A stretch of 32,003 bases of DNA. Source: Bacteroidota bacterium (GTDB lineage Bacteria; Bacteroidota; Bacteroidia; Bacteroidales; F082). The translations under genes and the position numbers were made by a program. Of this stretch, positions 1-6,886 are shown piece by piece. The stretch lies in the NCBI GenBank assembly GCA_024279935.1, contig JAJRQZ010000113.1, positions 1-32,003 of the forward strand, read 5' to 3'. The notes beneath the pieces are model-generated. The model was not told where the DNA came from. It saw only the letters and a list, made by a program, of their open reading frames with translations, and did no database searches. How positions within the stretch are numbered: position 1 is the stretch's first letter; every line of letters begins with the position of its first letter.

Positions 1-119
1 ACTTGCTCCGGAATCACTGGCACACTTTGCTCCGGAATAGGTGGCACAACTTGCTCCGGAATGATGCCCTCAAGAGCCGTCCTTTTTAGTGGCACAATAA
101 CTCCGGAATGAGTGGCACA
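1..119. mobile_element. Right end of an IS21-like insertion sequence (terminal repeats only)
   Basis: About four copies of a roughly 24-bp unit, core TTGCTCCGGAAT followed by a few bases and GTGGCACA, lie in tandem; the third copy is split by about 23 extra bases. The last copy ends GTGGCACA at 112-119, after which the sequence changes into the restriction endonuclease reading frame. Multiple subterminal repeats with outer ends TG...CA are known for IS21-family elements. No transposase (istA/istB) is in the window; it would lie to the left. The family assignment is from recalled repeat style, not from a search. Confidence 0.6.
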
Positions 120-121
120 AG

Positions 122-1071
122 TTCGAGCGGTTTATCCAGTTGTATCGCCCTAATACAAAAAAGGGAGACCCAAGAATTTGGTTATCTGGATTGACAAAAC
201 ATGCCAATGCGAATGATGTTATTGTTCTTGTATGTTTTGATGAAATAATTCACGCTTTTAATTTAACTCAATTACCGATAGAAAACTTATAGAATATGCG
301 ATAACAAATCCACTTAAAGAACTTGTAGACGAAATTAATGGTAAAGAGAATGCAATTGCTAATGAATTACTTTTGAAGTTGAAAAAGATTGCTAATGATG
401 GAGCTATTCCATCAATGGTAAACGCTGATACTTCGGTAGGAAGAACACTCGAAACGGCTTTGGGAATTGCAATTAATTCTTCCAAGCAGCCAGATTACAA
501 AGGGATTGAATTAAAATCGTTTCGAGGCAAAAAAGGGAATAGGAAAAATTTATTTGCACAAGTTCCAGATTGGAACTTGAGTAAATTCAAAAGTTCAGCG
601 GAAATATTAGATACATTTGGGTATTGGCGAGAACAAGATTTCAAATTGTACTGCACTGTATCATCGAAAACAAGAAACTCACAAGGTTTAAGTCTAAAAA
701 TGAACAGTGACATTAAGCAACTTGTTGAAAACTCTGATAAAGTCAATATTGGAGACTTTGTTGTTTGGACTTTAGATAAGCTACATCAAAGATTATTAGA
801 AAAGCATAGAGAAACTTTTTGGGTAGAGGCTGACAGTACAATTATTAATGGGGAAGAACATTTTCAATATACAAAAGTGGAACATACAAAAAGACCTATT
901 ACATCTCAATTCGACATATTAATTGAACAAGGAATAATTACTCTTGACCATTTAATTAAAAGGAACTCCAAAGGGAAAGTCGTTGAAAAAGGCCCGCTGT
1001 TTAAAATAAAACCAAAAGGTTTGGACTTGTTGTTTCCACCAAGTGAGAAATACGAATTAATTATAAAATAG
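122..1071 (+). pseudogene. MvaI/BcnI-family type II restriction endonuclease, 5'-truncated and frameshifted
   Basis: Two overlapping frames together read as one protein. The first (122-292) gives FERFIQLY..GDPRIWLSGLTKHAN, a typical N-terminal stretch of the MvaI/BcnI family, and stops at TAG 290-292. The second opens at 262 and runs to 1071; it carries SVGRTLETALGI and PDYKGIELKSFRGK, the PD...ExK-type catalytic region (D and E-x-K around residues 41-48 of the TTG-started reading at 373). So a one-base shift lies between 262 and 290. The start codon is missing: the reading frame runs straight into the IS21-like end at 119. MvaI and BcnI cut CC-N-GG type sites as monomers; the specificity here cannot be read. 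No cognate methyltransferase is present in the window. AT-rich, unlike the genes after it. Probably inactive; the part from 373 could still be called as a 232-residue ORF. Confidence 0.75.
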
Positions 1072-1073
1072 TA

Positions 1074-1092
1074 TGTCCTGTCCTGAAATAGG
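1074..1092. mobile_element. Possible solo IS end downstream of the endonuclease remnant
   Basis: TGTCCTGTCCTGAAATAGG begins three bases after the endonuclease stop codon. It resembles terminal repeats that I recall from IS3-family elements of Bacteroidota (TGTCCTGAAATAGGTTGAC type). No transposase is attached and no partner repeat was found in the window, so this may be a scar or chance. Confidence 0.25.
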
Positions 1093-1225
1093 TTTTCAAT
1101 AAAATTGTATATTTATTTGCACATTACTTGGGTTTCGCCATTCCCCTTGAATTAATCAGATTGGAAAGAAAAGCATATCTTTATGCCATAATTTTTCTGT
1201 CTGAATTAATATCACAAAACTAAAC

Positions 1226-3082
1226 ATGAGAAAATTAGTTGTCCCCATCATTTTATTATTATTGACGATCTTTCAAGCTTATGGGCAATCAGGTCTTTAT
1301 ATACCTAAAGAAATCCGGTCAGCATATCAGGCTAAAACAAGATCCCCGGGCGGGAGTCCGGGAGCGGATTACTTTCAAAACACGGCAGATTATAATATAG
1401 ATGCTGAGTTTGACCCGGTGGGTGGCGTTTTGTTTGGCAATTCGAGCATCATTTACAAAAACAATAGTAGTTTCGATTTGCAAAAGATAGTTTTCAAGCT
1501 CTATCCGAACCTTTATAAAAAAGGAGCCGCAAGGAATTTCAATATCGAAGCGGCCGATGTCGGTAACGGGATGAACATCATCTCACTGATAGGCATTGAC
1601 GACTCTATAAGAAACATAGTCATCAAAGATAAGCTTTTAATAGTTAGCTTGGCCAAGCCCCTTTTGCCGGGGGAAAGCATCGGCTTTGTCTGCGAGTGGT
1701 CTTACCAGTTCCCCATGGAAACTCTCATTAGGGAGGGCCGATATCTCGACAGCACTTTTTTTGTTGCTTATTGGTATCCTCGCATAGCTGTTTTCGACGA
1801 TATAGATGGCTGGGACACACATCAATACAATGGTGAGCAGGAGTTTTACAACGACTTTGGGGATTATTCCGTGAGAATACGCGTGCCTGATAATTATCTG
1901 GTTTGGGCATCAGGTGAGCTTAAGAACCCGTCTGAGGTTTATTCGGACACTCTTCTAAATATTCTGGAAACTGCATATTCAAGCGACGAGGTTGCCAATA
2001 TCATAACAAAGGAAAATGTTGGCGACAACATATTTGCAAGGAATGACAGAAATATATGGGAGTTCAGCTCAGTAAACATCACTGATTTTGCTTTTTGTTT
2101 GAGCAATAATTTTTTGTGGGATGCCACGAGCGTGAAAATAGCCAATAAAAGAGTCAAGATAGACGCCGTTTATAAGCCAGGCTCCCTCGACTTTCAAGAA
2201 GTGGCACATTTGAGCGCCCAAAGTTTGAGACTGTTGTCGCGGCGTATCGGCATCAATTATCCTTACCCTCGCCTAACGGCCTTTAACGGCCACTATGGAA
2301 TGGAATTCCCGATGATGATAAACGATGGGGACGCAATCAACCCCAATGAAACAATATTTATCACAGCACACGAGATCGCACACACATGGTTTCCTTTTTT
2401 AGTAGGGATAAATGAACACCGTTATGCGTTTATGGATGAAGGCCTGGTAACTTACCTCCCTAAAACCGTTGAGGACCAGCTATCGGAAGATAGCGCATAC
2501 CGTTCGATGTTGTCAATCTTAAAGAAATACTCGTTTTATGGAGGTAGCGATATCGATTTGCCCATGATGGTGCCCTCGGAACAGTTGACAGGGAAAACAT
2601 ATATGTACGTTTCCTATAATCGCTCCGCAATAGCATATTATATCTTAAACGATATGTTGGGGGATAAAACGTTCAACAAGTGTATTTACAGATTTATCAA
2701 GGACTGGTCGGGAAAACACCCGACGGCATACGATATGTTTTACACCTTCAACAAGGTTTCGGGAAAAAACCTGGATTGGTTTTGGGAGAAATGGTTCTTT
2801 AGTTTCGGGATGGCAGATATTGGAATAAAGGGGTTCAGCCAGAAAAAGAATATTGTAACGATTGATATTGAAAACACCGGAGGTCTTCCAAGCCCGATAT
2901 TCCTGACGCTGGGCTTTGAAGACGGCAGTATCGAGAAATTACATAAAAATGCTTTTATTTGGGCTAAAGGTGATAAGGAATTGAGCTTCGGCTTTAAGAC
3001 TGATAAAAAAGTCGCGAGCATCGAAATCGACGATTCCTATAGCCCGGATGCGAACAAGAGCAATAATTTTCTGTCGAAATAA
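1226..3082 (+). CDS. M1-family (gluzincin) metallopeptidase, secreted
   Basis: A 618-residue protein with an N-terminal signal peptide (hydrophobic residues 4-20, ending near AYGQ). The zinc site is clear: H382-E383-x-x-H386 in HEIAHTW, with the third ligand E405 in MDEG, giving the HEXXH-x18-E spacing of M1 aminopeptidases. The upstream substrate-anchoring motif reads GMEFP rather than the classic GAMEN, as in many bacterial M1-like proteins. The N-terminal half is a beta-sandwich-like region, and the C-terminal 90 residues look like a small beta domain. Likely acts in the periplasm or at the cell surface on peptides; true aminopeptidase activity is inferred. The sigma factor gene starts 26 bp downstream on the same strand, so the two may share a transcript. 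Confidence 0.9.
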   Translation: MRKLVVPIILLLLTIFQAYGQSGLYIPKEIRSAYQAKTRSPGGSPGADYFQNTADYNIDAEFDPVGGVLFGNSSIIYKNNSSFDLQKIVFKLYPNLYKKGAARNFNIEAADVGNGMNIISLIGIDDSIRNIVIKDKLLIVSLAKPLLPGESIGFVCEWSYQFPMETLIREGRYLDSTFFVAYWYPRIAVFDDIDGWDTHQYNGEQEFYNDFGDYSVRIRVPDNYLVWASGELKNPSEVYSDTLLNILETAYSSDEVANIITKENVGDNIFARNDRNIWEFSSVNITDFAFCLSNNFLWDATSVKIANKRVKIDAVYKPGSLDFQEVAHLSAQSLRLLSRRIGINYPYPRLTAFNGHYGMEFPMMINDGDAINPNETIFITAHEIAHTWFPFLVGINEHRYAFMDEGLVTYLPKTVEDQLSEDSAYRSMLSILKKYSFYGGSDIDLPMMVPSEQLTGKTYMYVSYNRSAIAYYILNDMLGDKTFNKCIYRFIKDWSGKHPTAYDMFYTFNKVSGKNLDWFWEKWFFSFGMADIGIKGFSQKKNIVTIDIENTGGLPSPIFLTLGFEDGSIEKLHKNAFIWAKGDKELSFGFKTDKKVASIEIDDSYSPDANKSNNFLSK

Positions 3083-3108
3083 ATAAGTATTGAATTTATA
3101 GGCTGGCA

Positions 3109-3690
3109 ATGGCGGACGAATCCACGGATAATAAAGTTAAACTGACACCAAGGCAATGGGTCGAAAAGCATGGCGATTACCTTTATAATTATGCCTATTC
3201 CCGCGTGCAGTCGAAAGAGACTGCCGAAGACCTTGTTCAGGAAACATTTGTCTCGGCCATAAGGGCCGTTGACTCGTTCAGGGGCGACAGCAATGAGATC
3301 ACCTGGTTGATAGCCATATTAAAAAGGAAAATCATTGACTACTACCGCAAGCAAAGCCGAAAGAAGGAAACAGCCATCTCGCATTTTAATACCCCTTTTA
3401 ATAAGGAAGGTCATTTGACCGGGCATTGGATCAACGAAAGAGCACCTAAGAATTGGGACATTAAATATAATGACCCCATGAGGCAAACGGAGTTCATTTT
3501 CATTTTGGAAATGTGCCTCTCGGCATTGCCGACGAAATGGAAAACGGTTTTCGTGCTTAAAGTTATGGAAGAACTAAAAACCGAGCAAGTTTGTAAGGAA
3601 GTTGGTATAAGTCCGTCGAACGTATGGGTGATTTTGCACCGCGCCAAGCTTCAGCTTAGGGAATGCATTGAAAAAAGATGGCTTAAATGA
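3109..3690 (+). CDS. ECF-type RNA polymerase sigma factor
   Basis: 193 residues with sigma-70 region 2 near the N-terminus (DYLYNYAYSRV, ETAEDLVQETFVSAIRAVDSFRG) and the -10 binding part TWLIAILKRKIIDYYRK, then a linker and region 4 (LSALPTKWKTVFVLKVMEEL, then a helix-turn-helix VCKEVGISPSNVWVILHRAK). No region 1 or 3, so an extracytoplasmic-function sigma factor. Its stop codon TGA (3688-3690) overlaps the ATG of the anti-sigma gene at 3687, and the RiPP precursor gene follows, which suggests that it controls the copper-type RiPP operon. It resembles the sigma family that NCBI names TIGR02943, as I recall; not checked. Confidence 0.92.
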   Translation: MADESTDNKVKLTPRQWVEKHGDYLYNYAYSRVQSKETAEDLVQETFVSAIRAVDSFRGDSNEITWLIAILKRKIIDYYRKQSRKKETAISHFNTPFNKEGHLTGHWINERAPKNWDIKYNDPMRQTEFIFILEMCLSALPTKWKTVFVLKVMEELKTEQVCKEVGISPSNVWVILHRAKLQLRECIEKRWLK

Positions 3691-3989
3691 GTAGTTTGAA
3701 AACAAAGATATATAGAGGAATGAACAAGGTGATGCTGGATTGCGAAACAGCAGGATTGTTTGTGGCTCAAAAGGAATATGACAAGCTAAGCCTACTGAAC
3801 AGGATAAAGTTGTGGCTTCACCTATTAACATGCAGGCACTGTCGCGAGTTTGCGCGCCAATCGAGGAGCATTACATATTATATGAGAGTGCTGGGTAGCA
3901 TAAATGAGAACGAGCCGATACATAAATTAAATGAGGAGCAAAAAAAGCACATAATAGAAGAGATTGAAAGACAGCAATATATAAACTAA
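3687..3989 (+). CDS. Zinc-binding anti-sigma factor (ZAS-like)
   Basis: 100 residues, translationally coupled to the sigma factor (ATGA overlap). The centre carries H45-x3-C49-x2-C52 (LHLLTCRHCREFARQSR), the zinc-binding anti-sigma motif of RsrA/ChrR-type proteins; C19 is an additional cysteine. There is no transmembrane segment, so it is a soluble regulator rather than a membrane anti-sigma factor. Known members hold their sigma factor inactive until thiol oxidation or metal changes release it. By inference, this one may sense copper or thiol stress directly through its cysteines and release the sigma factor to express the RiPP operon. Confidence 0.75.
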   Translation: MSSLKTKIYRGMNKVMLDCETAGLFVAQKEYDKLSLLNRIKLWLHLLTCRHCREFARQSRSITYYMRVLGSINENEPIHKLNEEQKKHIIEEIERQQYIN

Positions 3990-4011
3990 TTTAGAATTAG
4001 TTTAAATAAAT

Positions 4012-4040
4012 TGTAAGATAATCCAAGCGTCTCCGACTAA
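4012..4040 (+). promoter_or_regulatory. Possible ECF sigma promoter of the RiPP operon
   Basis: TGTAAG at 4012-4017, a 16-base spacer, then CGACTAA at 4034-4040. This fits the general ECF layout (AA-rich -35, CG-containing -10, 16-17 bp spacing) and is close to TGTAAC-N16-CGTCTA, a pairing I recall from Bacteroidota ECF promoters. It lies about 48 bp before the precursor start. Inferred from pattern only. Confidence 0.4.
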
Positions 4041-4087
4041 GTATTCAAAATAGTTAAATTTTAAACAATATTAAAACTTTTTGAATC

Positions 4088-4549
4088 ATGGAAAAAAAGA
4101 ACACAAAATCAACAATTTTAACCGGTACATTAATAGCCGGGGCATTATTGACATTTTCAGTAAACGCCGACGCAAGGCCTTCAACCCGGGTTTTAGGTAG
4201 CGGGGCAGATGTCCGCACTGAGATTATCGAGCTTAACGCCAACTCATCGAGCGATAAGCTTTTTGAGCTAAAGTGCGGAGAGAAACCCGCCACAGCCAAA
4301 AAAGCGGACACGAAAACTAAAGATGCCAAGGCTGCCGAAGCCAAATGCGGCGAGGGAAAATGCGGAAGCGACGACAAGAAAGCCGCTGCCGTCAAGAAAG
4401 ACTCAAAGACCAATGCTAAGGCTGCCGAAGCCAAATGCGGCGAAGGTAAATGCGGAAGCGACACCAAAAAAGACACTAAAGCCTCTACTTCCAAAAAAGC
4501 AAAAACTTCCGAAGCCAAATGTGGTGAAGGTAAATGCGGAGCAGAATAA
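4088..4549 (+). CDS. hvfA: HvfA-like copper-type RiPP precursor with EGKCG repeats
   Basis: 153 residues. An N-terminal Sec signal peptide (TILTGTLIAGALLTFSV, cleavage probably after NADA near residue 29) is followed by a conserved-looking segment RVLGSGADVRTEIIELN (34-50) and then a Lys/Ala-rich tail carrying EAKCGEGKCG at 84-93, 114-123 and 142-151, plus a degenerate ELKCGEK at 60-66. Seven cysteines in total, all in these motifs. This matches the HvfA/bufferin class, whose EGKCG cysteines are oxidatively modified by an MNIO enzyme into oxazolone/thioamide or thio-oxazole type copper ligands. Here the neighbours HvfB, HvfC and HvfX follow. The first two repeats sit in nearly identical 45-bp direct repeats (4328-4372 and 4418-4462), so the array grew by duplication. 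Most likely a periplasmic copper buffer; the exact modification is inferred. Confidence 0.88.
   Translation: MEKKNTKSTILTGTLIAGALLTFSVNADARPSTRVLGSGADVRTEIIELNANSSSDKLFELKCGEKPATAKKADTKTKDAKAAEAKCGEGKCGSDDKKAAAVKKDSKTNAKAAEAKCGEGKCGSDTKKDTKASTSKKAKTSEAKCGEGKCGAE
4328..4540 (+). repeat. Direct repeats encoding the EAKCGEGKCG core motifs
   Basis: Two 45-bp copies at 4328-4372 and 4418-4462 differ at only two bases, both silent (GAG GGA to GAA GGT). A shorter, more diverged third copy lies at 4511-4540. The period is about 90 bp, which allows slippage or recombination to change the number of modification sites. Confidence 0.85.
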
Positions 4550-4561
4550 ATCAAAATCCCT

Positions 4562-4604
4562 TATCCGGCTATTTGCCAAAGGGCAAATATGCCGGATATT
4601 TTTT
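4562..4604 (+). terminator. Strong intrinsic terminator/attenuator between precursor and maturase genes
   Basis: TATCCGGCTATTTGCC (4562-4577) pairs with 4582-4598, with a single bulged T at 4590 and a four-base AAAG loop, followed by six T (4599-4604). It begins 12 bp after the precursor stop codon and ends 21 bp before the maturase start. Placed inside the operon it should leave much more precursor mRNA than enzyme mRNA, or protect the precursor 3' end. Confidence 0.85.
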
Positions 4605-4625
4605 AAACATTGATAAACCGCTAAG

Positions 4626-5468
4626 ATGAATAATGATATAAATATTGGATTAGGTTTCAGGCGCGAGATTGCCGACGAGTTTCTGACAGGCACCTCCATC
4701 AAGCCCGATTTTATTGAGGTTGCCCCGGAAAACTGGATGGATATGGGTGGCTACTGGCATGCTAAATTCAGGGAAGCAACAGAGAAATACCCCCTTATCC
4801 TTCATGGACTTTCACTATCGATTGGAAGCCCGGAAGAACCGGATTGGGCTTTCTTGAAGAAACTAAAACCTTTTCTTAACGAATTCAATGTCGAGATTTA
4901 TTCAGAACACCTTTCATTTGCCAAATTGGATAACGCGCATCTTTACGATTTGCTCCCGATACCATTCAAGCAAGACAGCATAAAGCATGTAGTAAAAAGA
5001 ATCAAACAAGTACAGGACTTCCTGGAGATGAGAATCGCAATAGAGAACGTTTCGTATTATACACCGGTCGATGCCGAGGTTACAGAGGATGTCTTCGTTA
5101 AACAAATAGTTGAGCAAGCCGACTGCAATTTGCTTTTGGATGTTAATAATGTTTATGTGAACTCATTCAACCACAAGTACGATGCGGAAAAGTTTATTGA
5201 CCGGATGCCCCTCGACAAAGTGAGATATATACACATGGCAGGGCATCATAAAATAAGCGATGAGCTTATTATAGATACCCATGGGGAGGCAATCATACAT
5301 CCGGTTTATGAACTTTTCGACTATACGTTGAGCAAGATGGATCGTAATGTCCCAATACTCCTCGAAAGGGATTTCAACTTCCCCGAAATGGAAGAGTTGC
5401 AAAAAGAGATGAAGAACCTCAGGAATATCTGTATTAAAAACCAAGAGCAAGATGTTATACTCAGCTAA
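4626..5468 (+). CDS. hvfB: HvfB-type MNIO RiPP maturase (DUF692)
   Basis: 280 residues, the usual length of DUF692 multinuclear non-heme iron oxidases, with a TIM-barrel pattern. Conserved metal-binding segments are all visible: H60 in LHGLSLSIG, S93-E94-H95, E140-N141 (ENVSYY), D172-V-N-N175 with H183, H203 and H207 in IHMAGHH, D217-T-H219, and E247-R-D249 near the end. MNIO enzymes use Fe(II)/Fe(III) and oxygen to rearrange cysteines in their precursor peptide; the obvious substrate here is the HvfA-like protein just upstream. Its last 17 bases overlap the hvfC start, indicating translational coupling and a complex of the two proteins. Cytoplasmic. Confidence 0.93.
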   Translation: MNNDINIGLGFRREIADEFLTGTSIKPDFIEVAPENWMDMGGYWHAKFREATEKYPLILHGLSLSIGSPEEPDWAFLKKLKPFLNEFNVEIYSEHLSFAKLDNAHLYDLLPIPFKQDSIKHVVKRIKQVQDFLEMRIAIENVSYYTPVDAEVTEDVFVKQIVEQADCNLLLDVNNVYVNSFNHKYDAEKFIDRMPLDKVRYIHMAGHHKISDELIIDTHGEAIIHPVYELFDYTLSKMDRNVPILLERDFNFPEMEELQKEMKNLRNICIKNQEQDVILS

Positions 5469-6216
5469 GACATACGATAGCCAGCAAAGGCTCAGCCGAT
5501 GGGTTAGGACAGGTGAGAACGCCGACGTGCCGGGAACTACTGCCGAAGGTTTAAAACAATATCGCAGGCTTTTCAGGAACAACATAAACAATACGCTAAC
5601 ACAAGCATACCCGATAAGCCTGGAAGTGTTGAGCAATGAACAATGGAATAAAATGGTTGACGGTTTCTATGCAAACCACGATGCTCAAACGCCTCATGTG
5701 TGGAAACTCCCTTTTGAGTTCTACCAGTTTGCCAGGGAATCGGATTACGCGCAAAAATACGGCTTCCCCTTTTTAAACGACCTTCTTTATTTCGAATGGC
5801 TTGAAATAGATGTTTATACCATGCCTAATAAATATCCCGAACCTTTTAAGGAAAACGGCGACGCAATGAACGACCTGATTGAAGTAAACCGCGAGTATAG
5901 CCTGGAACGGTTGGAGTACCCTGTGCATTTATATGCTGCCAAGGAATCGTTGAATCATAAAGGAAATTATTTTCTGTTAACTTATAGGACACCAAAGGAT
6001 TTTGAAGTAAAATTTCTCGATATGCCGCCTTTACACGTACTTTTCTTCGAGAAGATATCAAATGAAAGGCTTACGGCATCTCAGATCATTGATCAACTTC
6101 TGGTTCAAAATAATGAAATCCCAAAAGAACAACTTGCGCAAAACATCTTGGGGTTCATACAAACAATGATGGAAGAGAAAGTTTTTCTCGGCTTCAGCGA
6201 GAATTATCTAAATTAG
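5452..6216 (+). CDS. hvfC: HvfC-type RiPP maturation partner (DUF2063)
   Basis: 254 residues. The N-terminal part (about 8-95: QRLSRWVRTG, YRRLFRNNINNTLTQAYPI, WNKMVDGFYANH, PHVWKLPFEF) matches the DUF2063 putative DNA-binding/partner domain found next to DUF692 genes; the remainder is an alpha/beta domain with FLNDLLYFEWLEI. In studied MNIO systems this protein binds the precursor leader (here the signal-peptide region) and presents it to the maturase. The 17-bp overlap with hvfB supports an obligate pair. A short perfect hairpin without a T-run (6241-6260) lies between this gene and hvfX. Confidence 0.9.
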   Translation: MLYSAKTYDSQQRLSRWVRTGENADVPGTTAEGLKQYRRLFRNNINNTLTQAYPISLEVLSNEQWNKMVDGFYANHDAQTPHVWKLPFEFYQFARESDYAQKYGFPFLNDLLYFEWLEIDVYTMPNKYPEPFKENGDAMNDLIEVNREYSLERLEYPVHLYAAKESLNHKGNYFLLTYRTPKDFEVKFLDMPPLHVLFFEKISNERLTASQIIDQLLVQNNEIPKEQLAQNILGFIQTMMEEKVFLGFSENYLN

Positions 6217-6295
6217 CAAACATCTTTAAATCAATTTTTTAACCATTAAGTAGAATGGTTTAGAGGAAGAAATACACATTTTTAAAAATAAAGCG

Positions 6296-6745
6296 ATGAA
6301 AACTAAAATTATAAGTTCTTACAGCAATATCATCAAAAAGATCGAAATGGGCAAGGATTTGCCCTTGTTATTGATGAGGATCGTACTCGCATACGGATTC
6401 TGGGGGCCGGCAATGATGAAATGGAATAATATTGACGGGATAATTGAATGGTTCGACAGCATGGGGATGCCTATGCCTGCACTGAATGCCTATTTGTCGG
6501 CATCGACGGAAATGGCCGGTGTAATCCTGCTTACCTTAGGTTTGTGCACGAGGCTGATATCAATTCCATTAATGATCGTCATGCTTGTTGCGATATTCAC
6601 AGTTCATTATTCAAATGGTTTCGAAGCCGGGAACAATGGTTTTGAAATACCACTTTATTATCTGCTGATGTTGCTTTCGTTAACGATTTACGGTGCTGGG
6701 AAATTTAGTATAGACAATATAATAAAACGTGCAACTAAAGGCTAA
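6296..6745 (+). CDS. hvfX: DoxX-like membrane protein of the RiPP operon (HvfX type)
   Basis: 149 residues with four predicted membrane helices (around 23-40, 64-82, 85-102 and 115-133). DoxX-family features include RIVLAYGFWGPAMMKWNNI and a second-helix ASTEMAGVILLTLGL. DoxX proteins are standing members of HvfABC operons, where they are named HvfX or copper-binding RiPP maturation proteins; the exact step is not established to my knowledge. Same strand, 79 bp after hvfC, and closed by the terminator at 6821. Most likely in the inner membrane. Confidence 0.82.
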   Translation: MKTKIISSYSNIIKKIEMGKDLPLLLMRIVLAYGFWGPAMMKWNNIDGIIEWFDSMGMPMPALNAYLSASTEMAGVILLTLGLCTRLISIPLMIVMLVAIFTVHYSNGFEAGNNGFEIPLYYLLMLLSLTIYGAGKFSIDNIIKRATKG

Positions 6746-6820
6746 ACATGGTAGTCAATAATATATAACTTCCCATAGTATTTCATAAGCGGAAGTTTTG
6801 GTTAATCTGGGATAATGAAG

Positions 6821-6852
6821 CAGCTGACTTGCTCAAGTTGGCTGTTTTTTTT
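6821..6852 (+). terminator. Intrinsic terminator closing the RiPP operon
   Basis: CAGCTGACTT (6821-6830) pairs with AAGTTGGCTG (6835-6844) with two G-U pairs, loop GCTC, followed by eight T (6845-6852). It lies 76 bp after hvfX and overlaps the promoter of the next gene. Confidence 0.85.
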
Positions 6853-6859
6853 ATATTTG
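6829..6859 (+). promoter_or_regulatory. Bacteroidota-type promoter of the GH109-like gene
   Basis: TATATTTG (6852-6859) fits the -7 consensus TAnnTTTG exactly, with TTG (6829-6831) 20 bases upstream as a -33 element. Position is 27 bp before the start codon. The -33 part lies inside the preceding terminator hairpin. Confidence 0.45.
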
Positions 6860-6886
6860 TTTTGACATATATTTAAAATAATCAGC

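Noticed and set aside
1-119. CRISPR array from the repeated CTCCGGAAT units
   Set aside because: Repeats are contiguous and about 24 bp with no unique spacers; pattern fits IS21-type ends.
4323-4702. Open frames on both strands across the hvfA repeats (4323-4613 plus, 4054-4702 minus)
   Set aside because: They are shadows of the Lys/Ala-rich repeat region; the hvfA frame has signal peptide, motifs and operon context.
6241-6260. Hairpin AACCATT/AATGGTT between hvfC and hvfX as a terminator
   Set aside because: Seven A/T-rich pairs and no T-run; too weak to end transcription.
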